64,000 nt of DNA, taken from positions 248,001 to 312,000 of the forward strand of contig NZ_CANLYK010000003.1 in assembly GCF_947495325.1 (NCBI RefSeq). The letters are read 5' to 3'. Origin of the DNA: an uncultured Allomuricauda sp. (lineage in GTDB: Bacteria; Bacteroidota; Bacteroidia; Flavobacteriales; Flavobacteriaceae). A program made the translations under genes and the position numbers. The notes under the pieces are model-generated. The model saw nothing but the letters and a program-made list of their open reading frames with translations. It had not been told where the DNA came from and made no database searches. Shown in pieces: positions 54,481 to 63,212 of this stretch (position 1 is the stretch's first letter; each line of letters opens with the position of its first letter).

Positions 54481-56448
54481 ATGAAAAAAATAACAACATT
54501 ACTACTACTATTTCTTTTGGCTTCGTACCAAAGTCCAGCACAAATATCAACCAAAAAAGAAAAATTATCTGATGATGAACGGATGGCTTGGTGGCGGGAT
54601 GCCAAGTTTGGAATGTTCATCCATTGGGGAGCATACTCCATTATTGGAGGTGAACGTGGAACAAAAATTGCCGGAGGAGGTGCCGAATGGGCCATGGACA
54701 AGTTAGATTATACTGTTGAGGATTACGAAAAGTTTCCTGAAATGTTTAATCCAGTACTATTTGATGCCGATGCGTGGGTCTCTATGGCCAAGGATGCCGG
54801 CATGAAGTATATAGTAATTACTTCTAAACACCATGAAGGTTTTGGATTGTGGGATTCCAAAGTGTCAGATTACGATATAATGGATACAGCTCCTTTTAAA
54901 CGTGATATTATAAAAGAATTATCGGAAGCTTGTAAAAAACAAGGCATCAAGTTTTGTTTTTACTATTCCATTGTAGATTGGCACCATCCGCAGGCGCAAG
55001 GAAACTTGTATCCAAATTACAACATCGCCCAGCATGACGACCCATCGGTGGTGAATCCAGAATTCCCAGAGTACTTTAAAAACTATATGAAACCTCAGGT
55101 AAAGGAATTATTAACCAATTACGGAGACATTGGTGTGGTTTGGTTTGATGGCGATTGGATTTCAGATTATACCACAGAAATGGGGAAAGAATTGTACAGT
55201 TTTATTCGTGATATTCAACCAAACACAATTATCAACAACAGAGTTGATAAAGGAAGAAACGGAATGGAAGGAATGGACAAAGAAGGCAATTTTGCAGGAG
55301 ATTTTGGGACACCTGAGCAAGAAATTCCAGATACCGGAATTGATTCTGATTGGGAAGCGTGTATGACAATGAATGGGTCTTGGGGGTACAAACCAGCTGA
55401 TAACAACTGGAAAAGCAGTGAGGATTTAGTTAAAAAATTAGTAGACATTGTATCTAAAGGAGGAAACTTTTTATTGAATATAGGCCCTGATGGTTATGGT
55501 AGATTTCCAGCAGAGAGCATCCGCCGTTTAAAAGCCATGGGAGAGTGGACCAAAAAAAATGGAGAAGCTATTTACGGGGTATCTGCAAGTCCTGTTGAAA
55601 AACCAAAATGGGGGCGTTATACTAAAAAAGGTAATGTGGTTTATGTACATGTTTTTGATTGGCCAAAAAGTGGAATATTAACACTTAATAAAGAATTTAA
55701 GGTTAAAAAAGCATCATTGTTATCAGGTTCCAAGGCTATATTAAAAACAACAGCGACATCTAGAGGAGCCATTGTGGAATTACCAATGCTAGAACCAGAC
55801 AACCCTGTTACCGTTATAAAGGTAGAGTTGGAACCTACAGATTGGGCTAATCTTGGTAAATATGAAAAGGCCAATAAAAAGCTTATGAAATCCTCAAAAA
55901 ATGTAAAAGCTGTTTTTATGGGAAATTCTATTACCCAAGGATGGGTAAAAGCTAACCCAGATTTTTTTACTCAAAATAATTTTATTGGTAGAGGCATTAG
56001 CGGTCAAACTACATCACAAATGGTAGCGCGTTTTAAACAAGATGTCATTGACTTAAATCCCGATGTTGTAACTATTCTTGCAGGAACCAATGATATTGCA
56101 GGAAATAGAGGATTGATTACAGTACCAGAAATTGCGAAGAATATTTTCACAATGGCAGAAATGGCAAAAAAACATAATATTAAGGTAGTTTTAGCTTCGG
56201 TTTTACCAGCGAGTAGTTATTCTTGGAGTCCTTCCATAGCGCCTGTTGAAAAAATTACTGAACTCAACGAACTTATTAAAAGCTATGCCCAAGCCAATAA
56301 TTTGGTGTATCTGGACTATTATTCAAAAATGGTTAACGATAAACAAGGGTTAAAAAAAGAATTAGGTAGAGATACTGTTCATCCTAATGCGGAAGGCTAT
56401 AATGTAATGGGTCCTTTGGTCAAAGAAGCCATTGAAAAAGCTTTATAG
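54481..56448 (+). CDS. GH29 alpha-L-fucosidase fused to an SGNH/GDSL esterase
   Basis: A 655-aa secreted two-domain protein (signal peptide about 1-20, SPAQ). The GH29 domain (about 30-450) has KFGMFIHWGAY, YIVITSKHHEGFG and the nucleophile Asp223 in VVWFDGDW. The C-terminal 455-655 is an SGNH hydrolase: block I VFMGNSITQG with Ser483, block II RGISGQT, block III LAGTNDIA with Asn537, and block V DTVHPNAEGY with Asp631 and His634. It would remove fucose and an ester, perhaps an acetyl on fucose or a neighbouring residue (inference). I do not know of this fusion as a characterised enzyme. Confidence 0.93.
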   Translation: MKKITTLLLLFLLASYQSPAQISTKKEKLSDDERMAWWRDAKFGMFIHWGAYSIIGGERGTKIAGGGAEWAMDKLDYTVEDYEKFPEMFNPVLFDADAWVSMAKDAGMKYIVITSKHHEGFGLWDSKVSDYDIMDTAPFKRDIIKELSEACKKQGIKFCFYYSIVDWHHPQAQGNLYPNYNIAQHDDPSVVNPEFPEYFKNYMKPQVKELLTNYGDIGVVWFDGDWISDYTTEMGKELYSFIRDIQPNTIINNRVDKGRNGMEGMDKEGNFAGDFGTPEQEIPDTGIDSDWEACMTMNGSWGYKPADNNWKSSEDLVKKLVDIVSKGGNFLLNIGPDGYGRFPAESIRRLKAMGEWTKKNGEAIYGVSASPVEKPKWGRYTKKGNVVYVHVFDWPKSGILTLNKEFKVKKASLLSGSKAILKTTATSRGAIVELPMLEPDNPVTVIKVELEPTDWANLGKYEKANKKLMKSSKNVKAVFMGNSITQGWVKANPDFFTQNNFIGRGISGQTTSQMVARFKQDVIDLNPDVVTILAGTNDIAGNRGLITVPEIAKNIFTMAEMAKKHNIKVVLASVLPASSYSWSPSIAPVEKITELNELIKSYAQANNLVYLDYYSKMVNDKQGLKKELGRDTVHPNAEGYNVMGPLVKEAIEKAL

Positions 56449-56688
56449 AAGACGTAGTTTCAGATGTAAAGAACCTTTTTTGGAGCAATTAAAGCTTTAA
56501 AAATATTTCACATATTTTGAAATCAATTCACCATCACTTCCAATAAACCATAATTTATAGATAATGAATTATGGTTTATAATCTTTTCTAAGAAATAGCC
56601 CTATAATTGAGCAATCAATCGAGATGCCTCCTAAATATTCTGAAGAACAGCTATTTATGGAGTATGAATCTACACTATTTTTTTAAAA
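56449..56688 (+). other. 240-base spacer with a 12-bp inverted repeat
   Basis: Bases 56544-56555 and 56567-56578 form a perfect 12-bp inverted repeat (TAAACCATAATT / AATTATGGTTTA) with an 11-base AT loop. No gene is present. The rest is AT-rich with no T-run terminator. It may be a regulatory site for the downstream lyase genes or a processing hairpin. Confidence 0.5.
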
Positions 56689-58989
56689 ATGAAATTGAGG
56701 ATACTACTTACCATTTGCGTGTTTTCTGTCTTTGTTACAAATGCACAAGAGCGAAAATATCTTTTATATACTAACGAAAATATCTCGCGCCTAAAGGAGC
56801 AAATCAAGAACAGTGAATCCATAAAAAATCAGTGGAATGAACAGTACAAAAAGGCTAAGAGCTTGCTTAAAAAAGATAAACTAAAGTCAGGGGATTGTCT
56901 CCTATTAGGATTGGTCTATAGAATGACCGGTGATGAAAAGTTTGCACGTAAAACAAAAGAGGTTCTTCTTAATTATACATCCAGAAAAACTTGGGAAGGC
57001 AAGGCGTTATTGGGAAGGAACCCGCCATGGCAAGGTGGATTGGGCACATCCCACACCAGTTATGATATTGCAATGGGTTTCGACTGTATTTATACTTATC
57101 TATCAGAAATAGAGCGACAACAAATTGCAAAAGATATTGTCCGATTGGGAATCAATCCTGCAAGAGAAGATTGGTTAAACCCAGATACCAGTTATCACAC
57201 ATTTGATACTATGGGTCACAACTGGTGGAGTGCTTGTGTGTATATGGCAGGCTTTGCTTCTTTGGCCGTAAGGGACGAAATACCCGAAGCAATAAAATGG
57301 GTAAAGGATATTGAGGAATCGGCAATTGAATGGATTAATTTTTCCGGGAGCGTACTACAAAACAAACCATCTACTTTTGACAGGGATGGCGGGTTTTATG
57401 AAAGTATTAATTATGCTTCTTATGCAACATCACAATACTTATTATTTTTAAATGGGTTTAGTAATGTATGGCCTGACGAACCTATCTATAAATCTCCCAT
57501 TTTAGATAAGGTAGGTGACTTTTTTATGAACACAACATATTATGTTGAAGGTAAAAGAAATTTGGCGGTCAATTTTGGTGATTCTAATATTAGGTCAAAT
57601 GGTGAGCGCATACTAACCTTGCTCTGGAACTTGGGTTATCAAAATGAACAATATGCATGGTATATCAATCATGCAAATACTATTGAATCAGGAAACTCCA
57701 ATTCGCCGGTTGCTTTAGCGTTAAGACCAGACTTGCCTTCTCTTGATTCCAATTATTTGCCAAATAGACCTAAATCCCATCTTTACCAAGACATGGGTTG
57801 GGCCACAATGCGTAATTCATGGGATGACAATGCAACTATGTTAGCTGTAAAATCAGGATTTTCTTGGAATCATGCCCATGCGGATGCAGGATCCTATATT
57901 TTATTCCACAATGGGAAAAATCTAATCATAGATTCTGGGAATGCCAGTTATTTGAATCCATTATATACCGAATACTATTGCCAGAGTGAGGCGCATAATG
58001 TAGTTTTCTTTGATGGGAAAGCCCAAAATAGAAATGACCCCTATTTTGGAGTGGTCAATTCTGGCTCACTACACAACCTAATTGAAGGGGAAGATTTTAA
58101 ATACTTGTTGGCCAATGCAACTGGTCCTTATTCACAAATTTTGGCTCGTAATTACCGAAGTTTTATTTGGGTTGGAGATGTTATTCTGGTTATTGATGAT
58201 TTGTTGGCACACGAACCTGGGCAATTTGAATGGTTGCTACATTATAACGGGGAGTCCGAATTAAAAGGAGGTATAGATCTCACCATTACAGATGAAGATG
58301 CCAAAGTTCTAGTCCGCCCATTGTATCCGGAAACCTTTCCTCCAGGGGGAGAACGACCTCATGATTTCCCCGAACACATGCTTTTAACCGAAAAATTGGG
58401 CTATGAAGACCATCATCCTGAGAACCAACAAAACTATTGGTCCATTAGTCATTTTGAAGAAACGGCAAGAACAAAATTTATTTCAGCCATTATATTGGAA
58501 ACTGAGGAGAACAAAAACAATCTTCCAGTTATAGAACGTTTTGATGGCAAAGATTTTTTAGGAGTTTCCATAACACAAAATGGTAAAACCACAGAAGTGT
58601 ACTTCAATCTATTGGCAGATGGGCGATTAAAACACAGAAATAGCGCCAATACCATGAATGGTTGGGAAACTGATGCCTACCTAACGGTGCTAAAATTTGA
58701 TGAAAGTGCAAATAAAACAAACCTTAACAACATCAAGGAATTATTTGTTAGTCATGGTAGTTATTTAAGAAAGGGCAATCAAGTTTTAACCCATGCGCTC
58801 TCAAAATACACAACCTTAATTGAAGATTTTGGAACAAACCCAAAAGTGACTTTTCAAGGGCAATCCAATACCAAATTTCGGTTCCACACTCCAAAAGGGG
58901 ATACAAAAGCATTGGTAAATGGTGCTCTTAAAAATGGCCAATTCAATCCATCTAACAATTTACTTTTAATACAGCTGACCAACAAATAG
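56689..58989 (+). CDS. Heparinase II/III-type putative polysaccharide lyase (second)
   Basis: The 766-aa secreted protein (signal peptide about 1-19, TNAQ) has an alpha/alpha-toroid about 40-330 (motifs TSYDIAMGFDCIY, GHNWWSACVYMAG) and a beta-sandwich with FSWNHAHADAGSYIL (His395, His397) and NLIIDSGNASYLNPL. The HAHADAG region carries the catalytic-type His and the family's metal-site pattern. It differs clearly from the 940-aa lyase, so it likely cuts another bond. It starts the last part of the operon after a 240-base gap. Confidence 0.82.
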   Translation: MKLRILLTICVFSVFVTNAQERKYLLYTNENISRLKEQIKNSESIKNQWNEQYKKAKSLLKKDKLKSGDCLLLGLVYRMTGDEKFARKTKEVLLNYTSRKTWEGKALLGRNPPWQGGLGTSHTSYDIAMGFDCIYTYLSEIERQQIAKDIVRLGINPAREDWLNPDTSYHTFDTMGHNWWSACVYMAGFASLAVRDEIPEAIKWVKDIEESAIEWINFSGSVLQNKPSTFDRDGGFYESINYASYATSQYLLFLNGFSNVWPDEPIYKSPILDKVGDFFMNTTYYVEGKRNLAVNFGDSNIRSNGERILTLLWNLGYQNEQYAWYINHANTIESGNSNSPVALALRPDLPSLDSNYLPNRPKSHLYQDMGWATMRNSWDDNATMLAVKSGFSWNHAHADAGSYILFHNGKNLIIDSGNASYLNPLYTEYYCQSEAHNVVFFDGKAQNRNDPYFGVVNSGSLHNLIEGEDFKYLLANATGPYSQILARNYRSFIWVGDVILVIDDLLAHEPGQFEWLLHYNGESELKGGIDLTITDEDAKVLVRPLYPETFPPGGERPHDFPEHMLLTEKLGYEDHHPENQQNYWSISHFEETARTKFISAIILETEENKNNLPVIERFDGKDFLGVSITQNGKTTEVYFNLLADGRLKHRNSANTMNGWETDAYLTVLKFDESANKTNLNNIKELFVSHGSYLRKGNQVLTHALSKYTTLIEDFGTNPKVTFQGQSNTKFRFHTPKGDTKALVNGALKNGQFNPSNNLLLIQLTNK

Positions 58990-58993
58990 CAAC

Positions 58994-60961
58994 ATGATGA
59001 ACAAATGGGGTAAAATATTTTGTATCGTCCTTGGAAACCTGATATTGGCAACCATACTATTAAGCTGTATCCAGGTAGACAAGGATCCTCTGGATATCAA
59101 TAAATATTTCGCTTCTACCACAAAAGATATTATTTACCCTTCCAGTGAGCAAATCGAAATGCTAAAAGCAGTGCTGCCCAAAGAAGCATTTCAACCCGCA
59201 CCGCCCATTTCAGATAGAACATATTGGAATAAGATTGCTGGCAAGGCATCTGGCAAAAATTATCTAAAACTTGCGCTTTCCGAATTGGATGAAAAACTTG
59301 AGGTACCTATCGCGGATTCCATTTACAGAAGAGCCAATCTTGAAGGAAACAGAGGAATCTATAAACCTAGGTATTATAGAACTATGGAACGGCTGGAACA
59401 TTTTATTCTCGCCGAATGTATTGAAAACAAGGGAAGGTTTCTATCGCAAATAAACACCTATCTCAATGCAATCATGGATATGAAATCATGGTTGCACCCA
59501 AACCATGATGATGATGAAAATGGAGTTTTGGAAGGCAGACGTGTCTCCATAGATCTTGGCGCTAGAAGATTTGGTTCCGATTTGGCTTTGGCCCAAGTTT
59601 TAGTGGGAGAAAAACTACCGAAGAATGTAAATAAAAAAATTACAGAGCAGCTAAAATGGCGCATTGTGGATACGTATTTAACTTCATGTAAAAAGAACGA
59701 TATAAACAATAGATGGATCAAGAGTACAAGTAATTGGAATTCCGTGTGCACAAGCGGATCTATGTTTGTTGCCATTGCAACTTCCACAGATGAGGACGAA
59801 AGAATGGCGGCAGTGGGCTCGGCACTTAACAGTATGAAACATTACTTATCCGGTTTTGGCGAAGATGGCTATTGTTCTGAAGGGGCAGGATATTGGAATT
59901 ATGGTTTTGGGCACTATCTCTATTTGGCTCAAATTTTATATGATTATACCGATGGCAGAATTAACCTATTTGATGCTGGTAATGCTGAAAAGTTGAAGAA
60001 TGTGGGCAACTTCCCAGAAACCTATCAAATTCATACAGGTATATGTGCGCCATTTTCCGATGGTGTTTCCAAGGTTTCGAATGATGGTGGTTTTGCTTAC
60101 AATATGTCCGCAAGAAAATTTGGGGCACGTATGCCTGTAGATTCTGGAAAACGAAAAACCCATGATTCGTTTTCAGCAGCTTTTCAATTAATTGAGTGGG
60201 AGTATGAAGCTTTGGTGGATAAAACTAAAAATGATACCCAACCCACGTCCGAGTTACCGGATTTTACCTATTTTGATGATGTTGGGATGGTAATTTCCCG
60301 TGGTAAACAGAACACTCCATTATCCATAGCCATAAAGGGAGGGCACAACAAGGAAAACCATAACCACAGCGATGTGGGAACATATACCATTGTGCTGGAT
60401 GACCAAATCATGTCTGGAGATATTGGAGCCCCATCGTACATTGCCGGGGCATTTGCTCCTGATAACCCGGCGCGAAGCTCGTGGGGCCATCCTGTGCCAA
60501 GAATCAATAATACGCTCCAATCCAATGGTAGGGAATTTGAGGGAACAATAACGGCTACCGAGTTTACAGAAGACATAGACAAAGTAGTGATGGATATAAA
60601 ATCAGCCTATGAGGTTCCATCATTAACAAAGTTGATTAGAACCATGGAAAATGATAAGTCTGGTGTGGGTGCTGTTTCCATTATAGACGAGTTTTCCTCA
60701 ACAGAGCCGGTTGCATTTGGAACGGCAATAATGACCTTATCCGAATATAAGATTGTTAATACCAATACAATACTATTCACAGAGGGAAATCAAAAATTAA
60801 AAGCAGAAGTTTTTAGTGACACAGGAGCTTTAAAAATTAGGGATGAGCTTGTACCTGTCAAACATTTAAGAGAAGGTGCCCCTGCATACAGAATTGGAGT
60901 TGATTTTACAGAACCAATCAAAGAAGGTTCAATTACGATCAAATACACACCGATTTTATAA
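58994..60961 (+). CDS. Heparinase II/III-type putative polysaccharide lyase (third), lipoprotein
   Basis: A 655-aa protein with a lipobox ILLSC (about 21-25), probably membrane-anchored. The toroid (about 60-370) has RRYYRTMERLEHFILAE-like helices (seen as YYRTMERLEHF) and GAGYWNYGFGHYLYLA. The beta-sandwich has NHNHSDVGTYTIVLD (His456, His458), GDIGAPSYIAGAF, and the downstream LTLSEYK. It follows the second lyase gene by 4 bases, so they are cotranscribed. It is a third sequence-distinct member, not a recent duplicate. Confidence 0.82.
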   Translation: MMNKWGKIFCIVLGNLILATILLSCIQVDKDPLDINKYFASTTKDIIYPSSEQIEMLKAVLPKEAFQPAPPISDRTYWNKIAGKASGKNYLKLALSELDEKLEVPIADSIYRRANLEGNRGIYKPRYYRTMERLEHFILAECIENKGRFLSQINTYLNAIMDMKSWLHPNHDDDENGVLEGRRVSIDLGARRFGSDLALAQVLVGEKLPKNVNKKITEQLKWRIVDTYLTSCKKNDINNRWIKSTSNWNSVCTSGSMFVAIATSTDEDERMAAVGSALNSMKHYLSGFGEDGYCSEGAGYWNYGFGHYLYLAQILYDYTDGRINLFDAGNAEKLKNVGNFPETYQIHTGICAPFSDGVSKVSNDGGFAYNMSARKFGARMPVDSGKRKTHDSFSAAFQLIEWEYEALVDKTKNDTQPTSELPDFTYFDDVGMVISRGKQNTPLSIAIKGGHNKENHNHSDVGTYTIVLDDQIMSGDIGAPSYIAGAFAPDNPARSSWGHPVPRINNTLQSNGREFEGTITATEFTEDIDKVVMDIKSAYEVPSLTKLIRTMENDKSGVGAVSIIDEFSSTEPVAFGTAIMTLSEYKIVNTNTILFTEGNQKLKAEVFSDTGALKIRDELVPVKHLREGAPAYRIGVDFTEPIKEGSITIKYTPIL

Positions 60962-61089
60962 ATATTTAGAGGAATAAACAATTTACCAGTTTGACCAATG
61001 ATTAAAATGGTCTCTTGATCACAAATAGGTTATTACTTGGATAAAGCCGAATTAAAAGGCAAAGGAATAAACAAAAAAACATTCAAATC

Positions 61090-63201
61090 ATGAAATACCC
61101 AATAATCCTATTATTTCTGATTTCTTTACTTGGTTGTAATGAAAAACCAATTGATATAACTATTTATGCCGACCAAAATATTCAAGATGAGGTAAGCTAT
61201 GGCATTGAAAAGATAAACACTCAACTAGCCAAAAATGAAGGTAAGATTCGGTTCTCCAGTAATGAAAAGGAGGCTGATATCGTTCTCGTTATTGTCCCCC
61301 AGAAAGATTTAGATTCGGAGAAAAACGATGGATTTGACTTGATTAAGTCAGGTGATGGTTACAAAATTTCATCTGAATGTAACCGAGGACTACTCTATGG
61401 TTTATTACATATAGAAGAGCAATTATCAAATGGGAAAAGTTGGGAAAACCTTGAAGCTAAATCCGTAACAGCACATCATGACTTTAGAGCTATCAAATTC
61501 AACTTGCCATGGTATTCTTACCGCAGTGGAGAAAACCTTTCAGTACACACCGAGACTTGTCAAGACTTGAAATTCTGGGAAACGTTTCTGGATATGATGG
61601 TTGAAAATAAATTCAATGCCCTTACACTTTGGAACATGCATCCCTACATGTATATGGTTAAATCTACTTCGTTTCCAAAGGCATCACCTTTCAGTGATGA
61701 AGAAATGGCACAATGGGAGATGTTCTGGAAGCGTCTTTTCAAGATGGCAAAAGACCGAGGTATTGATACTTACATCGTCAATTGGAATATCTTCCTACCG
61801 GAGGATTTTGCGAAAGAATATAATGTTGGCAGTTACTCTTCTGAAAATGGGAAAAATCATTATGGCGAGGGAGAAAACAATCAGGACGTAGAAGATTACA
61901 CGCGCGAGGTAGTGACCCAGACAATCAATACGTATGAGGACCTCACAGGTATCGGAATTACTCTGGGTGAGCGCATGGGAGGAATGACATCCAACGAAAG
62001 AAGTGATTGGGCAGATAGAACAATGATAGCCGGCTTAAAGGCAGCAAACCGAAAGGCAAGGCTCATATATAGGGCACCACTTTCTGCTGGTAAAGATAAT
62101 AGTGGAACGGTCAGCACCTCAGCGGAGAAATTGACACGAAATGCAGTGGAAAATATGGGAATGGATAATGATGTCTGGATAGAATTTAAGTTCAACTGGT
62201 CTCATGCCCATTCTTCTCCAAAGTTGTCAATCGTTCATGGTGGAATGCTAACAGACACATACTGGGAGCCGTATTCCGAAAAGTACAAAGCGGTTTGGAC
62301 TATGAGGAATGAAGACTTCTTTGTGATGCGTTGGGGAGATCCAGATTTTATCAGGGAATTTTTGGATTTGAATAGTCAAAAATATGTTGGAGGTTGCATA
62401 ATTGGTTCAGAAACTTACATTCCGGCAAAGGATTTTATAACAAAAGAAGAATACCGTACATGGGATTACGCTTTTCAAAGGCAGTGGCTTTTTTATAAGG
62501 TATGGGGAAATCTTTTGTACGACCGACAAACCTCGGATGACTATTTCTCCAAGGCATTGGCCAATAAATTTGGTTTAGATGATGGTACGGAACTAGTAGA
62601 GGCTTGGAAACTGGCTTCAAAGAACCCGAACCGTCTTGCCTCCTTTTTTGGAAGTACCTGGGATGCAACCATTTATTCAGAGGGGTTTAAAACAAATAAC
62701 GGAGAGTTCATTGATATTGATAAGTTCATCTCTCGCAATGTTCTGGATTCTACCTATGTGAATATTCGTGATTTTGTTGTTGGTAACTATGATAAAGAAA
62801 CTCAAGTTAATCCACTGGAATTAGCTGAAAAAACAGAAAATCAGTCTGCAAGAATATTGGAAATTTTAAAGGCCAAAAGAAAAAATGAAGTTTCCGCGGA
62901 CTTGGAAATTGAATTGACAGATCTTGAATTTTGGGCTAACTACGGACGTTATTTTGCTTCGAAAATACGGGCTGGTGTAGCCTTGGAAAATTTCAGGACA
63001 GGCAAAGATGTTGAAGGACAAACCAAGGCAGTTCAGATTCTTGAAAATGGGAAAATGTATTGGAACAATATGGTAGAGTTGGTTGAAAGGTATAACGTAG
63101 CGGTAATGCCTCATCAATTTGACAAGGAGTTTTCGTGGAGAGAGCACCTTTCAGATATAGATAAAGATATTGTTATAGCAAAAAATGCTTCAGTTCAATA
63201 A
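61090..63201 (+). CDS. Alpha-glucuronidase-like glycoside hydrolase, lipoprotein
   Basis: The 703-aa protein has a lipobox SLLGC (Cys16). An N-terminal chitobiase-domain-2-like (GH20b/GH67 N-terminal type) domain ends in the NRGLLYGLLHIEEQL helix (about 98-112). A TIM barrel begins FRAIKFNLPWYSY and contains FNALTLWNMHPYMY (about 175-188), then TGIGITLGERMGG. The architecture resembles GH67 alpha-glucuronidases and relatives. No characterised family can be named with confidence. It is followed by a tandem relative at 63213. Confidence 0.6.
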   Translation: MKYPIILLFLISLLGCNEKPIDITIYADQNIQDEVSYGIEKINTQLAKNEGKIRFSSNEKEADIVLVIVPQKDLDSEKNDGFDLIKSGDGYKISSECNRGLLYGLLHIEEQLSNGKSWENLEAKSVTAHHDFRAIKFNLPWYSYRSGENLSVHTETCQDLKFWETFLDMMVENKFNALTLWNMHPYMYMVKSTSFPKASPFSDEEMAQWEMFWKRLFKMAKDRGIDTYIVNWNIFLPEDFAKEYNVGSYSSENGKNHYGEGENNQDVEDYTREVVTQTINTYEDLTGIGITLGERMGGMTSNERSDWADRTMIAGLKAANRKARLIYRAPLSAGKDNSGTVSTSAEKLTRNAVENMGMDNDVWIEFKFNWSHAHSSPKLSIVHGGMLTDTYWEPYSEKYKAVWTMRNEDFFVMRWGDPDFIREFLDLNSQKYVGGCIIGSETYIPAKDFITKEEYRTWDYAFQRQWLFYKVWGNLLYDRQTSDDYFSKALANKFGLDDGTELVEAWKLASKNPNRLASFFGSTWDATIYSEGFKTNNGEFIDIDKFISRNVLDSTYVNIRDFVVGNYDKETQVNPLELAEKTENQSARILEILKAKRKNEVSADLEIELTDLEFWANYGRYFASKIRAGVALENFRTGKDVEGQTKAVQILENGKMYWNNMVELVERYNVAVMPHQFDKEFSWREHLSDIDKDIVIAKNASVQ

Positions 63202-63212
63202 AACTTGTTACA

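Noticed and set aside
60993..61012. Hairpin GACCA / TGGTC before the alpha-glucuronidase-like gene
   Set aside because: Only 5 bp with a 10-base loop and no T-run, so not distinguishable from chance.
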